DNA from: Aedes albopictus
Lineage: Eukaryota; Arthropoda; Insecta; Diptera; Culicidae
DNA length: 64,000 nucleotides
Assembly (NCBI RefSeq): GCF_035046485.1
Contig: NC_085138.1
Span: forward strand, 361,711,238 to 361,775,237
Direction of reading: 5' to 3'
Both the position numbers and the translations under genes were made by a program. Positions 32,476 through 44,600 of this stretch are shown here, piece by piece. The number at the start of each line of letters is the position of its first letter. Position 1 is the first letter of the stretch. The notes under the pieces are model-generated. The model saw only the letters and a list, made by a program, of their open reading frames with translations. It was not told the origin of the DNA and made no database searches.

Positions 32476-32799
32476 CACTGAAGTTTTTTTTACGACGGTA
32501 ATGGTACCGCGTAAAAAACCGCGTTATTTCAAAAAACGTCGTAAAAAAACCGCGTTATTTCAAGAACCGTCGTAAAAAGACCGCGTTATTTCAAATAACG
32601 TCGTAAAAAAAGTCCAAAAAAATCAAGTCACGTTAGATGTAATCCTGACTATTTTGCGCGTGTTTTTGAAAAAACTCGGTTTTTTACGACGGGTTTTGAA
32701 ATAACGCGGTTTTTTACGACGTTTTTTGAAATAACGCGGTTTTTTTATGCGGTTTAAAAAAAAAACCGTGTAAAAAAACCGCGTAAAAAAACTTCAGTG
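32476..32799. mobile_element. TA-flanked MITE with 'ccgcgttattt' subrepeats
   Basis: The ends CACTGAAGTTTTTTTTACG and CGTAAAAAAACTTCAGTG are inverted, with TA outside each (32474-32475, 32800-32801). Each arm holds two or three copies of a roughly 31-bp unit 'ccgcgttatttcaaaaaacgtcgtaaaaaaa' in opposite orientation, so the element folds extensively. No ORF belongs to it. Confidence 0.75.
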
Positions 32800-32820
32800 T
32801 ACTTCAAAATCCATGAACAC

Positions 32821-33579
32821 TAGGGCAGTTCAGACTTTAAACATGTCAAAAATTCAAAGCTCCCATATGTTCATTACAATCCTTGGTGCAAAACTAGAGT
32901 TCTGTCAAATTTTCAGCCATTTCGGTGGTTATTTAATGGTGGCCCAAAAGCAAAATAGGTTTATATGGGAATTACTATGGAGAATTTTCGAAAAAGGTTC
33001 TCCTCGTTGAAGAGCTTTACCACATGGATAAAGTCATAGGGTCAAAGCCGAATTGAATTCTTCAGACCTCAATGATGAATGTTGCCGAAGACCGGAACTC
33101 ATTTCGACAATCGGATAAAAAGTTATTAAACAAATTCTCACTCGCATGCGCATCTTCATACACGATTCCCTTCAAGGTGTGCAAGAAGGTAACACGCATA
33201 CTATGATTGCGTGTCAAGCATGTCGATCGAGCTGTGGTCTTCTGGTCATGCATGCATGGATGAATATCGATTAATAACTTCTGTCTCGTGAGTTGAAACG
33301 AGTTGCGGTCTTCGGCAACATTCATCATTGAGGTCTGAAGAATTCAATTCGGCTTTGACCCTATGACTTTATCCATGTGGTGAAGCTCTACAACAAGGGG
33401 AACCTTTTTCGAAAATTCTCCATAGTAATTCCCATATAAACCTATTTTGCTTTTGGGCCACCATTAAATAACCACCGAAATGGCTGAAAATTTGACAGAA
33501 CTCTAGTTTTGCACCAAGGATTGTAATGAACATATGGGAGCTTTGAATTTTTGACATGTTTAAAGTTTGAACTGCCCTA
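32821..33579. mobile_element. TA-flanked foldback MITE, ~250-bp arms
   Basis: TAGGGCAGTTCAGACTTTAAACATG at the left is mirrored by CATGTTTAAAGTTTGAACTGCCCTA at the right. The arms (about 32821-33100 and 33290-33579) are nearly identical in inverted orientation, which is why the same 60-residue shadow translation appears on opposite strands. The terminal TA dinucleotides fit a TA target. It begins only about 20 bp after the previous MITE. Confidence 0.8.
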
Positions 33580-34693
33580 ATGAACACGTACTGTATAGTA
33601 GACACGACAAGCCGTGTTAGTTTACAAACAGTTTCTTTAGTACAGCTTCTAGCTGTAATGATATCGCATAACGGCCTTCAAGGCGCTGCTGGTTTGTGGA
33701 TTTGTTAGTATTACGAATTGTACTATATAGTAGCAGCTGTTTCGTTAATGGGAACTCCTATTAAGTTTGTTCAAGTTTTCACATCTTTTGGTGTTCCCGT
33801 ATTTGATATTTGCATTTCGAATGCCAACAGCAATAACTATTACTTCATTTATCTTCTTAAGTTTATTGACTGCTGCATCATATTATTGAGTAAAAAATAA
33901 AGGCATTGCACCTTCTACTAATTTTATCAGACTCTTACGTATTTTTTATTTTACTCAATGCTTCAAATTCATTTTTTGAGTCAATATAGTATCATAGCTG
34001 CTGATATGTTTAATCTAAGTATTTCCTTCATTTAATATCCCAGTCCCGTTACGGTGCAAATTCTTAACACTTTTCCACGATTCCCAATTTTGACACGAAT
34101 GCACTCTTAGTGTAAAATGTCATAAAAAAAAGAAATCGACTCCCAATTCTTTTAGACTAACTTTTAAACTTTTAGATTAACTAGAATTTGTAGCTTCAAA
34201 GCGTGAAACATCTACACGGAAAAAAGAAGAAGCCTAAACATGAGTTTTTTTTTAAATCTCAAAATTGAGTAAAGATAGTTTGTATGTCATATTAACAGTA
34301 CTGCTATTCTAACTTCTAATTATAACGTCAAAAAGTACCGAACAGACTATGTATTAAGAAGTAATGGATGTTATTGAGCGTGGAGATAGCAAATGCGGTA
34401 CTAAATAATCCTAAACAATACAAATGTGAATGATAATTCTGCTCAATTGATCATTGCATTTCTCTATTCAAACTTTTTTTTTATTACGACTGTTGCGGAT
34501 TACAGGCAATAGGCCCTTTGGATCTGCGCCGCATTGACACATGTCTTTTCAATGTCAATGTCAACGATGACTTGTATGTAGCATGCCGAAGTGATAATAG
34601 CCGACGATAACAAAAAGCGAATCGATATCACGTGAAGTCGTACGGCTAATGAAGAAGCCTAATCTTAATATTATTCGTTTCTATGCAATCTTA
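33580..34693. other. AT-rich unassigned sequence
   Basis: No gene or bounded repeat is recognised. Confidence 0.35.
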
Positions 34694-34942
34694 TCTATAT
34701 ATATAAAAATGCAGTGGCATACGTGGGACCGCGCATAACTTGCGAACGAGTGGTCCGATTTGGGTCGTCTAAGTTTTGTTCTGTTAGTTTTCACCCAAGG
34801 AAAGTTTATGAGGCCTAAAACATGGGAAAATTGAGAGTTTTTGAAAATCGGGTTTTCATACATTTTGAACGGGGACTTGGGCGCTTGGCTAGGGGTTCAA
34901 AAAACGCAGTAGGCAAGACAAAGTTTGCCGGGGGCAGCTAGT
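34694..34942 (+). mobile_element. non-autonomous Helitron
   Basis: Starts TCTATATATATAAAAATG and ends GGGGGCAGCTAG, inserted between A (34693) and T (34943), the Helitron A^T target with TC...CTRR ends. A short hairpin GGCAA-gacaaagt-TTGCC precedes the terminus by about 11 bases. It is 249 bp, has no TIR and encodes no Rep/helicase. A fragment with the same internal text lies at about 61404-61510. Confidence 0.8.
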
Positions 34943-35790
34943 ATTATAATAATTATTGAACAAGATCACATGAATTAGTTTCAGTAAGTTCAAGGTTTGT
35001 GGAATGTTAATTGTGTTCTTATTTAGCTACTTAATCTATGATCATGCAACACACAAACAACACTTGAACATGTATCTAATCATTCTTAAAATTGCAAGCC
35101 TAAAGTGTCCCTAAACGCTAAATTATAAACTAAATTAGTACGGGATAGTAAGTACGGAGTAAATAGCCAATGAAATACAGCTAATTTGACAATCTTGTTC
35201 ATAGCTAGGTATCTAACCTCACAACTGCCTCATGCCTCATGCCTCATAAATGGAAGGCTGATTGGATCAATCGTTTAGAAACTAATTTGTAAGTTGATTT
35301 CAGTTTATTGAATTGGATTGTTCTAAATAAAAGTTTTTTTCCAGTCGAGTTTACGGAAACACTGAACTACGGAACAGTTTTTTGTAACAACGACCTATTA
35401 TCATTCGACCATATTTGCTTTGACATTATGTCAACTTTTTCATTTCTAAAAATAATCTAAATCTTAGAATAAAACTAAATAGCATCTGCAAAAGTTATCA
35501 TATCAGCCTATGATATAATTGTGATCAATTAAAACAAAGCCACATTTTACCTTCACTCACGTAGGTACGTGTATGATCGTCGGTTTCACAGCGCAAAGAA
35601 AAAAAAATAAATTAAATCATCTCCATCCGTAAAGAATCACGACTACAGCAACTTTGACGCCGCCAGAAGGCACCCCATGACGAAGCTCAATCATAAATAG
35701 TCGACTGACTATTTTTTCGTCGTTCTCTTTGTTCAACAAACAACGACGGGCCATGCGCACGCCACCATTGTTATTAATGTTGCAGTGCGC
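34943..35790. other. AT-rich unassigned sequence
   Basis: No gene is recognised. A short tandem 'tgcctca' run occurs at about 35228-35250. Confidence 0.35.
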
Positions 35791-38700
35791 AACCTGAGAG
35801 GAATTTCTGAAGAAATCAGTAGAGTAATTCCTGGAACAATCTCTGGAAAACTTCCTGGAAAATTCCGGAAGAAACCCTGTAGAATCCCTGGAGGAATTCC
35901 CTGAAAAAATCTGGGAAGAATGCATACAGAAATTTCTGAAGAAATCTCTTGAGGAATTGCTAGAAAAAAAAAAACAAGACAAATTTTTAGAGGATTTCTA
36001 GATGCTGGAATTCAAAATCTCAAGAAATCTTTTGATTCCTGCAGAAATTCCTGGATGAATTATTGTAGCAAACCCTGGAGAAATCTTCAGAGGAATTCTG
36101 GGAGGAATTCCTGGAGAAATTTCTGAAAAATTCCAAGAGGATTTCCTGGAAGAATCCTTGGAGGAATTTCTAGAGGATTTCTTGGAGGAATCTCCGAAGA
36201 ATTTTCTGGAGGAATCTCTGGGGAAACCCTGGAAAAAATCGTGGAGAAATCTCTCGAGGGATCTCTGGTGCAATTCCTGGAGGAAGCTCTGGAGGAATGC
36301 CTGGAAGAACCCCTGAAAAATCCCTGGGGTAATTCCTTGAAAAAATCCGGGATAAAATCCTGGAGGAATTCCGAATAAAATTCCTATATATGCCTGTGGG
36401 AATTGCTGGAGGAATCTAAAGAGGTATGCTGGAAAGAATATTCTTGAAAGAATATCATTATTATTTTTGTGAAAAAATCCCTTGAGAAATTCCTATAGGA
36501 ATTTATAGAAGAATTTTTTGGAGGAATACCTGGAGCAATCCTCGAAGGAATCACGGGGAAATTTGTGGAGAAATCCCTGAAGGAATCTCTGAAGCAATTT
36601 TGGAGGAATTCCTGAAGGAATGCGTGGAGATTCTCTAAAAAATACTTGAAGGTATTCCTTGAGAATTTCCTGGAAGAATTTCTGAAGAAATCCCTAGAGG
36701 GTTTCCTACGAGAATCCTTGGAGGAATCTCTGGAAAAAACCCTGGAAAAAAGTGTTGATAAATCCTTGGAGAAACTTCTGAAGAAATGCCTGGAGGAATC
36801 CCTGAGATACTGTCAAAGGTGTTTCTGGAGAATTTCCTGGAAAAATTTCTGAAGAAATCTCTAGGGGATTTCCTGGAGAAATTGCTGGCATAATTTTTTT
36901 TAAGGATGTCCAGGAGCATTTCCGTGATTAATTCCTAGAAAAATTCTTGGAGGAAATTCTGGAGGATTTCCTGGAGGAGTTCCTGTAAAAATTCCTGGAT
37001 AAAATCCTGGGGAATGCCTACGGGAAGCTTTAGAAGAATTCTTGGAGCAATCACTGAATAAATATCTGGAGGAATCTCTAGAGGATTTCTGGGAGAAATT
37101 TCTTAAAATATCCCTTGAGAAATTCCTGGAGGAATTTCTAGAGAAATTTCTGGAGGAATTCCTGGAGAAATCCTCGAAAGAATTTCTGAAGGAATACTTG
37201 GAGGAATCCTTGTAGAAATTTGTGGAGAAATCCCTGAAGAAGTTCCTGGAGGAATTCTTAGCGAAATTCCTGGTGAAATTTCTGGAGGAATCCCAGCAGC
37301 AATTCCTTGAGAAAATCTGGAAGAATATCTGCAGTAATCTTTGAAAAAAATACAAAAGGTATTCCTAGAGAAGATCCTGGAAGAATTTCTGGAAAAATCC
37401 TTTAAGGATTTCCTGGAGAAATTCCTGGATGAATTGCTGACAGAATTTATGAGGGAACTCCTCGATCAATTCCTGCTGAAATTCTTGGAGAAACCCCTGA
37501 AAAAAAAAATCCTGTGCTTATTTCTGGAGGAATTCCTTGAGGAGACCCTTAATTCCTTAGTTCGGTGTAGTACTAGATGTAATGAACTGAATTTAGGTAT
37601 GGCGAGAAGGTCATTCTCCGTTTCTGCAATGAAATGGAGCAAAAAACGTGGGTATTATGATTCCTTGCCTAATTTGATGCTGTTTGAGCAAAACTTTGGA
37701 TGACTATGTTGTTTATGTTGCAAGAAATTGAGAAAACAACAACACTGTTGCCTAAAGCTCAAACAGCATCAAATTAGGCAAGGAATCATGGAACCCACGC
37801 TTTTTGCACCATTTCATTGCAGAAAAGGAGAACTGACCTTCTCACATACTAAAATTCAGCTCATTACTACAAATCTAATACTTCATCGATCTGTCCTATT
37901 CCGGGAGAAATCTCTGCTGGAGTCCAAGGAGAAATCCCTGGAAGAATACCTAGGAGAATTTCTGGTGGGATTCTTGGAGGAATGTCTGAAGTAATTCCTG
38001 GAAAAATCCTAGGTGAAATCCCTTGAATCATTCCTGGATACATTCCTGCTGGAATTCCTATGGGAATTCTTGGAGGAAACATTGAATTAATTCCTGAAGG
38101 GATCTCTGGAGGATATAACTCTTGCAGGAATCTCCAGAGGAACACCTAGAGAAATCTCTAGAGGAATTCCTAGAGGAATTTCTGGCGGAATTTCTGGGGG
38201 AATGTCTAGATGAATCCCTGGAGGATTTTTTAGATAAATCTCTGTAGGAATTCCCAGAGGAATCCCTAGCAGAATTCCTGGAGGAATTCCTGAAGAAATT
38301 TCTGGAGTAATCTTATAAGGAAATCCTGAAAAAATCTCATTAGGAATTCCATAGGGAATCTCAGGAAACCATTTTTAATCAATTCCTGGAAGAATTTATT
38401 TAGGAATACCTAGAAAAAAATTTGAGGAATCCATGTCTACAATAGTTTCCGAATTATTGTGGGAATCTTTGGGTGAACTCCCAAAAGAATATTTTGTACA
38501 TTGTTTTAAGGAATTCTTGGATTAATTTTTAGATAATCTCTGGTAAAATCTTCTAAACGGTTTTCTGGTAGATATTCTTGCTAAAATGCTTCGATTTATT
38601 CCAGACTGAATTAGCAATCTTTAGTGGAATTATTGGAGAAATATATGGAGAAATCTTTGAAGGAACATTAGCAGAAATACCTTAAATAATCTCTTTTCTC

Positions 38701-39000
38701 TATTTTGTTTAATCTCGGAAGAAATTCTTCGAGAAATCCTCGAGAAAAACACTGGAACAAGCACTGAAGGAATTTATCGTAGGATAAATTTCCGGAGGAA
38801 TGTCTGGTGAAACCCCTAGAGGAATTCTTGAAAAAATCTCTAGAGCAAATCTCTAGCAACCCATGATAGAATCATCGAAGAAAGCTATGGAAAAAAAATC
38901 CTGGAGGAATTCGTCAATGCATCCTTGCTGAAGTATTTGTAAAAAATTCTGAAAGAATTGTGGGAGGAATTCCAGAAGCATTTCTTGGAATTAACACTGA
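35791..39000 (+). repeat. ~12-bp-period GGAATTCCTGGA-type degenerate repeat block
   Basis: About 3 kb dominated by variants of 'ctggaggaattt' and 'ctggagaaattcctggag' at roughly 12- and 15-bp spacing. Because the period is a multiple of 3, frames stay open for 50-150 codons. They read as Phe/Leu/Glu/Lys strings on one strand and Ser/Phe/Arg/Pro strings on the other, and none is a real gene. The unit contains the palindromic core GGAATTCC. A foldback element interrupts it at 37574-37877. Similar but distinct blocks lie at 30.3, 44.8, 51.5 and 56.5 kb. Confidence 0.8.
37574..37877. mobile_element. foldback MITE inside the 12-bp repeat block
   Basis: Left arm 'tagatgtaatgaactgaatttaggtatg.cgagaaggtcattctcc...tgatgctgtttgagc' and right arm 'gctcaaacagcatcaaatt...gaccttctcacatactaaaattcagctcattactacaaatcta' are inverted copies of about 115 bp around a 65-base centre. 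TA dinucleotides sit at both termini. Confidence 0.7.
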
Positions 39001-39122
39001 AACAATTACTATCGGAACCGTGAAAGATGCCCGCCCATGGAAGAATTCAATTCCTACATGTAACTTGGACAGTTACAGTTAGACAAATCAATTGACAAAA
39101 AACGATAGTAATTGTTTTCCCC

Positions 39123-39152
39123 CTGAGGAAGACACTATCCCCGTGTCGAAAC
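39123..39152 (+). other. hammerhead-ribozyme-like core, candidate
   Basis: CTGAGGA (39123-39129) is followed by the stem GACAC/GTGTC (39131-39135, 39143-39147) and then GAAAC (39148-39152). This is the order CUGANGA, stem II, GAAA of a hammerhead core. Stem III and the cleavage triplet were not found by eye. The sequence after it ends '...gtgaataaaacaactcgttttttaaatcccagactgcg', which looks like a mobile-element terminus. Confidence 0.3.
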
Positions 39153-39220
39153 GTCGGGTGAATAAAACAACTCGTTTTTTAAATCCCAGACTGCGTAGCC
39201 GTTAATCAAGAGAGCCTAAA

Positions 39221-40610
39221 ACGAATGAGTTCGTGGGAAGTTATAAAGCCGGTTTCATTGACGGTCGGTCGATAACGGACCAGATCTTCACCGTACGGCA
39301 AATCCTCCAGAAATGTCGTGAATACCAGGTCCAAACGCATCACCTGTTCATCAACTTCGCGGCATACTACGATCACGCAGAGCTATGGAGAATCATGGAA
39401 GAAAACGTCTTTCCTGGGAAGCTGACTTGACTGATTAAGGCTTTTTACGGCATCATCAGCATCGGCAGCCATGTTGGATATGTGACTAGACATTTCAAAG
39501 TGATAATTCTCGGCCACGAAAGCGAATATTTGTATGAAAAAGTATCATCTCATATGCTCACTCGCAGTGATCACGATGATACTTTTTCAGCTGCGTTACT
39601 GCAGAATTATCAGTTTTTTATCACTTCAAAAACGCGAGGCAAACACTCATTGAAAAGCAAAAAGTCAATGATTCGTTTGAAAGCTCAGTGATGCATCATG
39701 ACACCTTAAAGACAAGGTGACTGCGACAGGTGATGGACTCTCATGCCTACTCTTCAACATCGCTCTGGAAGGTGTGATGCGACGAGCCGGGCTCAACAGC
39801 CGGGGAACGGTTTTCACAAAATCCGGTCAATTTGTGTGCTTTGCGGACGACATGGACATTATTGCAAGAACATCTGGAGCGGTGGCAGAGCTGTACACCC
39901 GCCTGAAACGCGAAGCAGCAAAGGTGAATGCCTCAAAAACAAAGTACATGCTGGTAGGCGGAACCGAACACGACCGGATCCGTCTGGGTAGCAATGTTAC
40001 AATAGACGGGGATACTTTCGAGGTGGTGGAGGAATTCGTCTACCTCGGATCCTTACTGATGGCTGACAACAACGAGAGCCGTGACATTCGGAGGCGCATC
40101 ACCAGTGGAAGTCTGACCTACCACGGGCTCCAGAAGAAGCTGCGGCCTGAAAAGATTCACCCACGCACCAAATGCACCATGTACAAAACGCTAATAAGAC
40201 CGGTGGTCCTCTACGGGCACGAGACACGGAACATGCTCGAGGAGGACCTGCAAGAACTCTGGAGTTTTCAAGCGACGCGTGCTAAGGACGATCTTCGGCG
40301 GTGTGCAGGAGAACGGTTTATGGTGGAGAAGGATGAACCAGGAGCTCGTTGCACTTTACAGCGAACCCAGCATCCAGAAAGTGGCCAAAGCCGGAAGGAT
40401 ATGGTGGGCAGGTCATGTTGCAAGTATGCTGGACAACAACCCTGCAAAGCTGGTGTTTGCAACTGCTCCGGTTGGCGCAAGAAGGCGTGGAGCGCAGAGA
40501 CCACGATGGGCGGACCAGGTGGAGCGTGACCTGGCGAACATTAGGCGTGACCGAGGATGGAGAGCGGCAGTATTGTGGCGTACTATTGTTGATTTTGTCT
40601 TGTCTTGATG
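39221..40610 (+). pseudogene. LINE reverse transcriptase relic
   Basis: 39233-39427 encodes the N-terminal RT region (GRSITDQIFTVRQILQKC, then 'HHLFINFAAYYD', usually DFKAAYD). After a stop, the frame resumes at about 39715 with 'GDGLSCLLFNIALEG', the catalytic-type FADD motif (QFVCFADDMDIIA) and 'FVYLGSLL', and runs toward 40600 with further shifts. A TTAA MITE (39439-39705) sits between the two parts. Removing it rejoins the reading frame across LIK|DKVTATGDG, apart from the stop (TGA at 39427-39429) and about 30 codons missing from the usual RT. Confidence 0.8.
39439..39705. mobile_element. TTAA MITE, copy 2, inside the LINE
   Basis: Flanked by TTAA at 39435-39438 and 39706-39709; 267 bp and closely similar along its length to 12326-12593. 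It encodes nothing of its own. Its insertion post-dates the LINE copy. Confidence 0.8.
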
Positions 40611-40785
40611 ATGTTGAACAAATAAATGTATGTAACTAATGTCAAATCATTTGGTGAGTTCGGTACACAAATTTCTTGAGCTCCAAAGATGATCTGATGC
40701 TTTATATTTCAAAAATTTTCATTTTGAGAATGTTTATTTGTATTGTTGTGACAGTACAATTTATGTGATATGTGCTTGTTAATGT

Positions 40786-41089
40786 TAACGGGGGCCCATA
40801 TAGCCGAGGCGGTAAACGCACGGGTATTCAGCATGACCATGCTGAGGGTGACGGGTTCGATTCCCGGTCGGTCCAGGATCTTTACGTTAAAGGAAATTTC
40901 CTTGACTTCTTTGGGCATAGAGTATCTTCGTGCCTGCCACACGATATACGCATGCAAAATGGTCATTGGCAGAGGAAGCTCTCAGTTAATAACTGTGGAA
41001 GTGCTCATAGAACACTGCTGCATAGAACTGAGAGCTGAGAAGCAGGCTTTGTCCCAATGAGGACGTTACGCCAAGAAGAGAGAGAGAGA
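40786..41089 (+). mobile_element. tRNA-related SINE with (GA)n tail, copy 2
   Basis: Has the same A box, B box and body as 7611-7877 but is about 37 bp longer, with extra 'acgttaaaggaaatttccttgacttc' after the tRNA head and a longer 'catagaacactgctgcatagaactg' part. A 14-bp direct repeat GTGCTTGTTAATGT flanks it (40772-40785, 41090-41103). It ends 3 bases before the assembly gap. Confidence 0.85.
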
Positions 41090-41106
41090 GTGCTTGTTAA
41101 TGTACC

Positions 41107-41606
41107 NNNNNNNNNNNNNNNNNNNNNNNNNNNNNNNNNNNNNNNNNNNNNNNNNNNNNNNNNNNNNNNNNNNNNNNNNNNNNNNNNNNNNNNNNNNNNN
41201 NNNNNNNNNNNNNNNNNNNNNNNNNNNNNNNNNNNNNNNNNNNNNNNNNNNNNNNNNNNNNNNNNNNNNNNNNNNNNNNNNNNNNNNNNNNNNNNNNNNN
41301 NNNNNNNNNNNNNNNNNNNNNNNNNNNNNNNNNNNNNNNNNNNNNNNNNNNNNNNNNNNNNNNNNNNNNNNNNNNNNNNNNNNNNNNNNNNNNNNNNNNN
41401 NNNNNNNNNNNNNNNNNNNNNNNNNNNNNNNNNNNNNNNNNNNNNNNNNNNNNNNNNNNNNNNNNNNNNNNNNNNNNNNNNNNNNNNNNNNNNNNNNNNN
41501 NNNNNNNNNNNNNNNNNNNNNNNNNNNNNNNNNNNNNNNNNNNNNNNNNNNNNNNNNNNNNNNNNNNNNNNNNNNNNNNNNNNNNNNNNNNNNNNNNNNN
41601 NNNNNN
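41107..41606. other. assembly gap (500 N)
   Basis: 500 Ns, presumably of unknown real length. It removes the sequence immediately upstream of the low-complexity gene exon, so the exon's left boundary and possibly an upstream exon are missing. Confidence 0.95.
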
Positions 41607-44600
41607 TTCAATTATATTCAGAAGCTCAAAATTGTTTCAGTCAATGTCACCTCTGCACTGCTACCGACGCCAATCATGGCCACCGGAGTTATCATATCCA
41701 ACAACGGGAACCTGCTTCAAATGCCTCTAGCAGTTCCACCAACCTCATCGCTTCTGATAGTCAGCAATGAAGATGTGCGGGCTAAGCTAAGCTTGCGGAA
41801 AACCAGAGGATCCCACTCGAAACCAGCGTCTTCAAAGGCAGGCTCGCTACGGAAAGGGAAACTCACTATCAAGTCGATCGATGTCATTCCGGGTCGGATA
41901 GTCAACGGGAAAATACCGATTCCACCATTGAAGAGACCAAACGCTCCGGCAATGAAAAGCAAAAAAGAAATGATGAAAAAACGACGAAAGCGGAAAAATA
42001 GTGAACAAAAGGAAAACGAAGGAGTAACTGAAACGAAAAAGGTAAAGTTAGATGAAAAGAAGGACGAAGGAGTCAAAAACACCGAGCATACTAATGAACA
42101 GACTAAGGAAGTGAACTCTACAGAGCCGATGGATAACATAAGTCCAGTTCAGGAAACCGAAACGTCACAAGTAGATGATCGAGCAAGCTCACTAGAAATG
42201 AACCTTGATCAAGGGGATTTGTCTGCGGATATTTTCGCAAATCTACAGGTTCCGGACGAGGAAGCGGACGGCAATCAAGGATCACTTTCGCCGACGGCAG
42301 CTTACCTTATGAACTTTCCATTGGTTTCAACGGGTGGCAAGGCTAGTGGTAATCATGCAGAAGGCTGCAATGAAGTCGAGAATACAGAATGTGTCGAAGT
42401 AGATAAGAAAACATCACTGCAAACGACTGATAATACCTTACTTCTAGATAACTTCTCTTCGTACTTCAATCCAAGTATTTACAGTACATTGGACAATGTA
42501 ATACAACCGATTTCAGAAACTCCTACAACTTCTGTGGCGACATCAACCAGCTTCTCTACTATCTATCAGTCAATCGACAGCATGTTAGAACATAAATCAT
42601 CACGAGTTACGGTAGCTTCCGACTGTAGATATAATACAACGCCGTTCACATTCACGTTGACATCGACAAATAATACAGTTACAACGCAGCCTTACGACTA
42701 TCGTCAAACAACTTCGTCCAATTACTTTTACTCAACAACTTCCAATACGGCAAAACCGATTGACGACTTCTCTCTGTTGAAACCACCTATCGCTACAGAG
42801 TTCACATTCTCGTTAACAAGTACGATTCAAAGCGGACCAAAAACAGTTCAATCACAGTATACCAACAGTTCTAATTTCTCATCCACCATCACAACGCCAT
42901 CATACAGTATTTACGGATCTCAGGCGAAATCAAGTAAAACTGCCAACTACAACGCCAACTACATCCCTGATGTCTCTAAATCGGATTCAATGCGAACTCC
43001 CAAGAAGTATGACTTCCTGGAAGCGGAAAAACCTGCAACAAGCTTCACTTTCTCGTTGACGTCGACCACTAAAACCAACCCAAAATACACGTATCCCTCA
43101 GCAGCCGTTGCATCTTGTGGAACGTATACCACACCTTACGTAACGACTTCTGCATCGTCGTGTGCCAAAGTTGAAGACTGTCTCTACAAATCCGCCAAAA
43201 CTACTTCCACCGTCGGCCACAACCTGTACAAATCTCCAACGAAACAGAAAATCCACCATTATCCATCTGTTCCGACTACTCAATCCAGTTACCAGAACCA
43301 GACATTAACTCAACCTCAGTCAAAATACGACGTCAACTGGATGGCTTCGCAAGATCCAAAACCATCGTCTAGCAACCAAGACTATACTCAACTTGTCCCA
43401 TCGCTTGATTTCAATGCCACTCCATCGCACTCCTACCAAACCAACATCGACCTTAGCCGGAAATCGGACATCTTCTTCGCTCATCCCTCCGGCGAAGATA
43501 ATCTCGTTACATGGTCACCGAACAAGCTCACCAATATCCTGAACGATACCAATTCTTCATACTATCCGTCAACTACCACAAGCCTTCCAAGTCTTCATGG
43601 CGATCTTGCACTGAACTGTCCGCCAACGGCGACCAAATCAACCAACCATCAACGGAAGCCAAACGACTCGAGTAGTACGTTCTTGTCAGTCCAACAGTTG
43701 GTCGATCAACCACGAAAAACTAGCTCAACCAACAAGAACTACTCCAGCTGTAACAACTACGCTACCAACCAGAAACCGTTGAATAACAACTATTCAGCCG
43801 AAGCCTTGATTGGGCCATCCACCGGCAGCTCCACCAAGAAAGACAAGTACTACACCGACACCAGCTACAACTCCTACACAGCTTTCCCTCCCGATACCAA
43901 CTCCACAACAGCACTTTCGTTCAACTTCGACTACTCCACCGACTACAGCAAGAACTACAACTACAGCTGCCAGCAAAACTACATGCCTTCGTTCATGGAC
44001 AACAGCTACGGTCTCTCAACCGTCCCACCCAGTACCCTATCAACCCCTTCTTCGTCATCTCTCCCAGCTACCACCTGTTACTCCAGTTACGGATACTCCT
44101 CCGATAGGAAGCAATCCTCATCCACATCCGCCTACTACCAGAACTCCTACCAGCCCGACATCCCCTACTACGTCCCATCCTCCGAAAAACGCTCCCACTC
44201 TTCCTCAAAACCCAGAAAACATCACAAACAGCCTCCGCTCAGCGATTTCAGTCCCTTCCCAACGATTCTCCCTGCCGCACCCCCCGTCCCTTCCCTCCCG
44301 GAAGACGCCCTTTTCTACAGCCCAATCACGACTACGACCACGTCAACCTACCAACAGCTAACCACTCCCTACCAATCCACCCTGCCGAATTACTCCTTCG
44401 GAGGAGCTCAACCGTACCCGTCCACGGTTGCTCCCGCCGCCACTGGTACTGGAGGAGGCGGCGGCGGTAGCTCTTCGACGCTGACCAACTTCAATCTGAG
44501 CACCATCTGTCCGGAGATCAACGAGAAAAGTGGGACGAACCACGGTGCGGCCGGAACGGCGGCGGCGACCGTCATTGGCGGGGTGGGCAGTTCACGGCAT

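Noticed and set aside
36646..37994. Leu/Glu/Lys-rich frames that resemble coiled-coil or amphipathic proteins
   Set aside because: They arise from the 12-bp-period degenerate repeat; complementary frames on the other strand are equally open and no start, splice or domain context exists.
41066..41611. Frame of 181 codons on the minus strand
   Set aside because: It consists almost wholly of Ns in the assembly gap.
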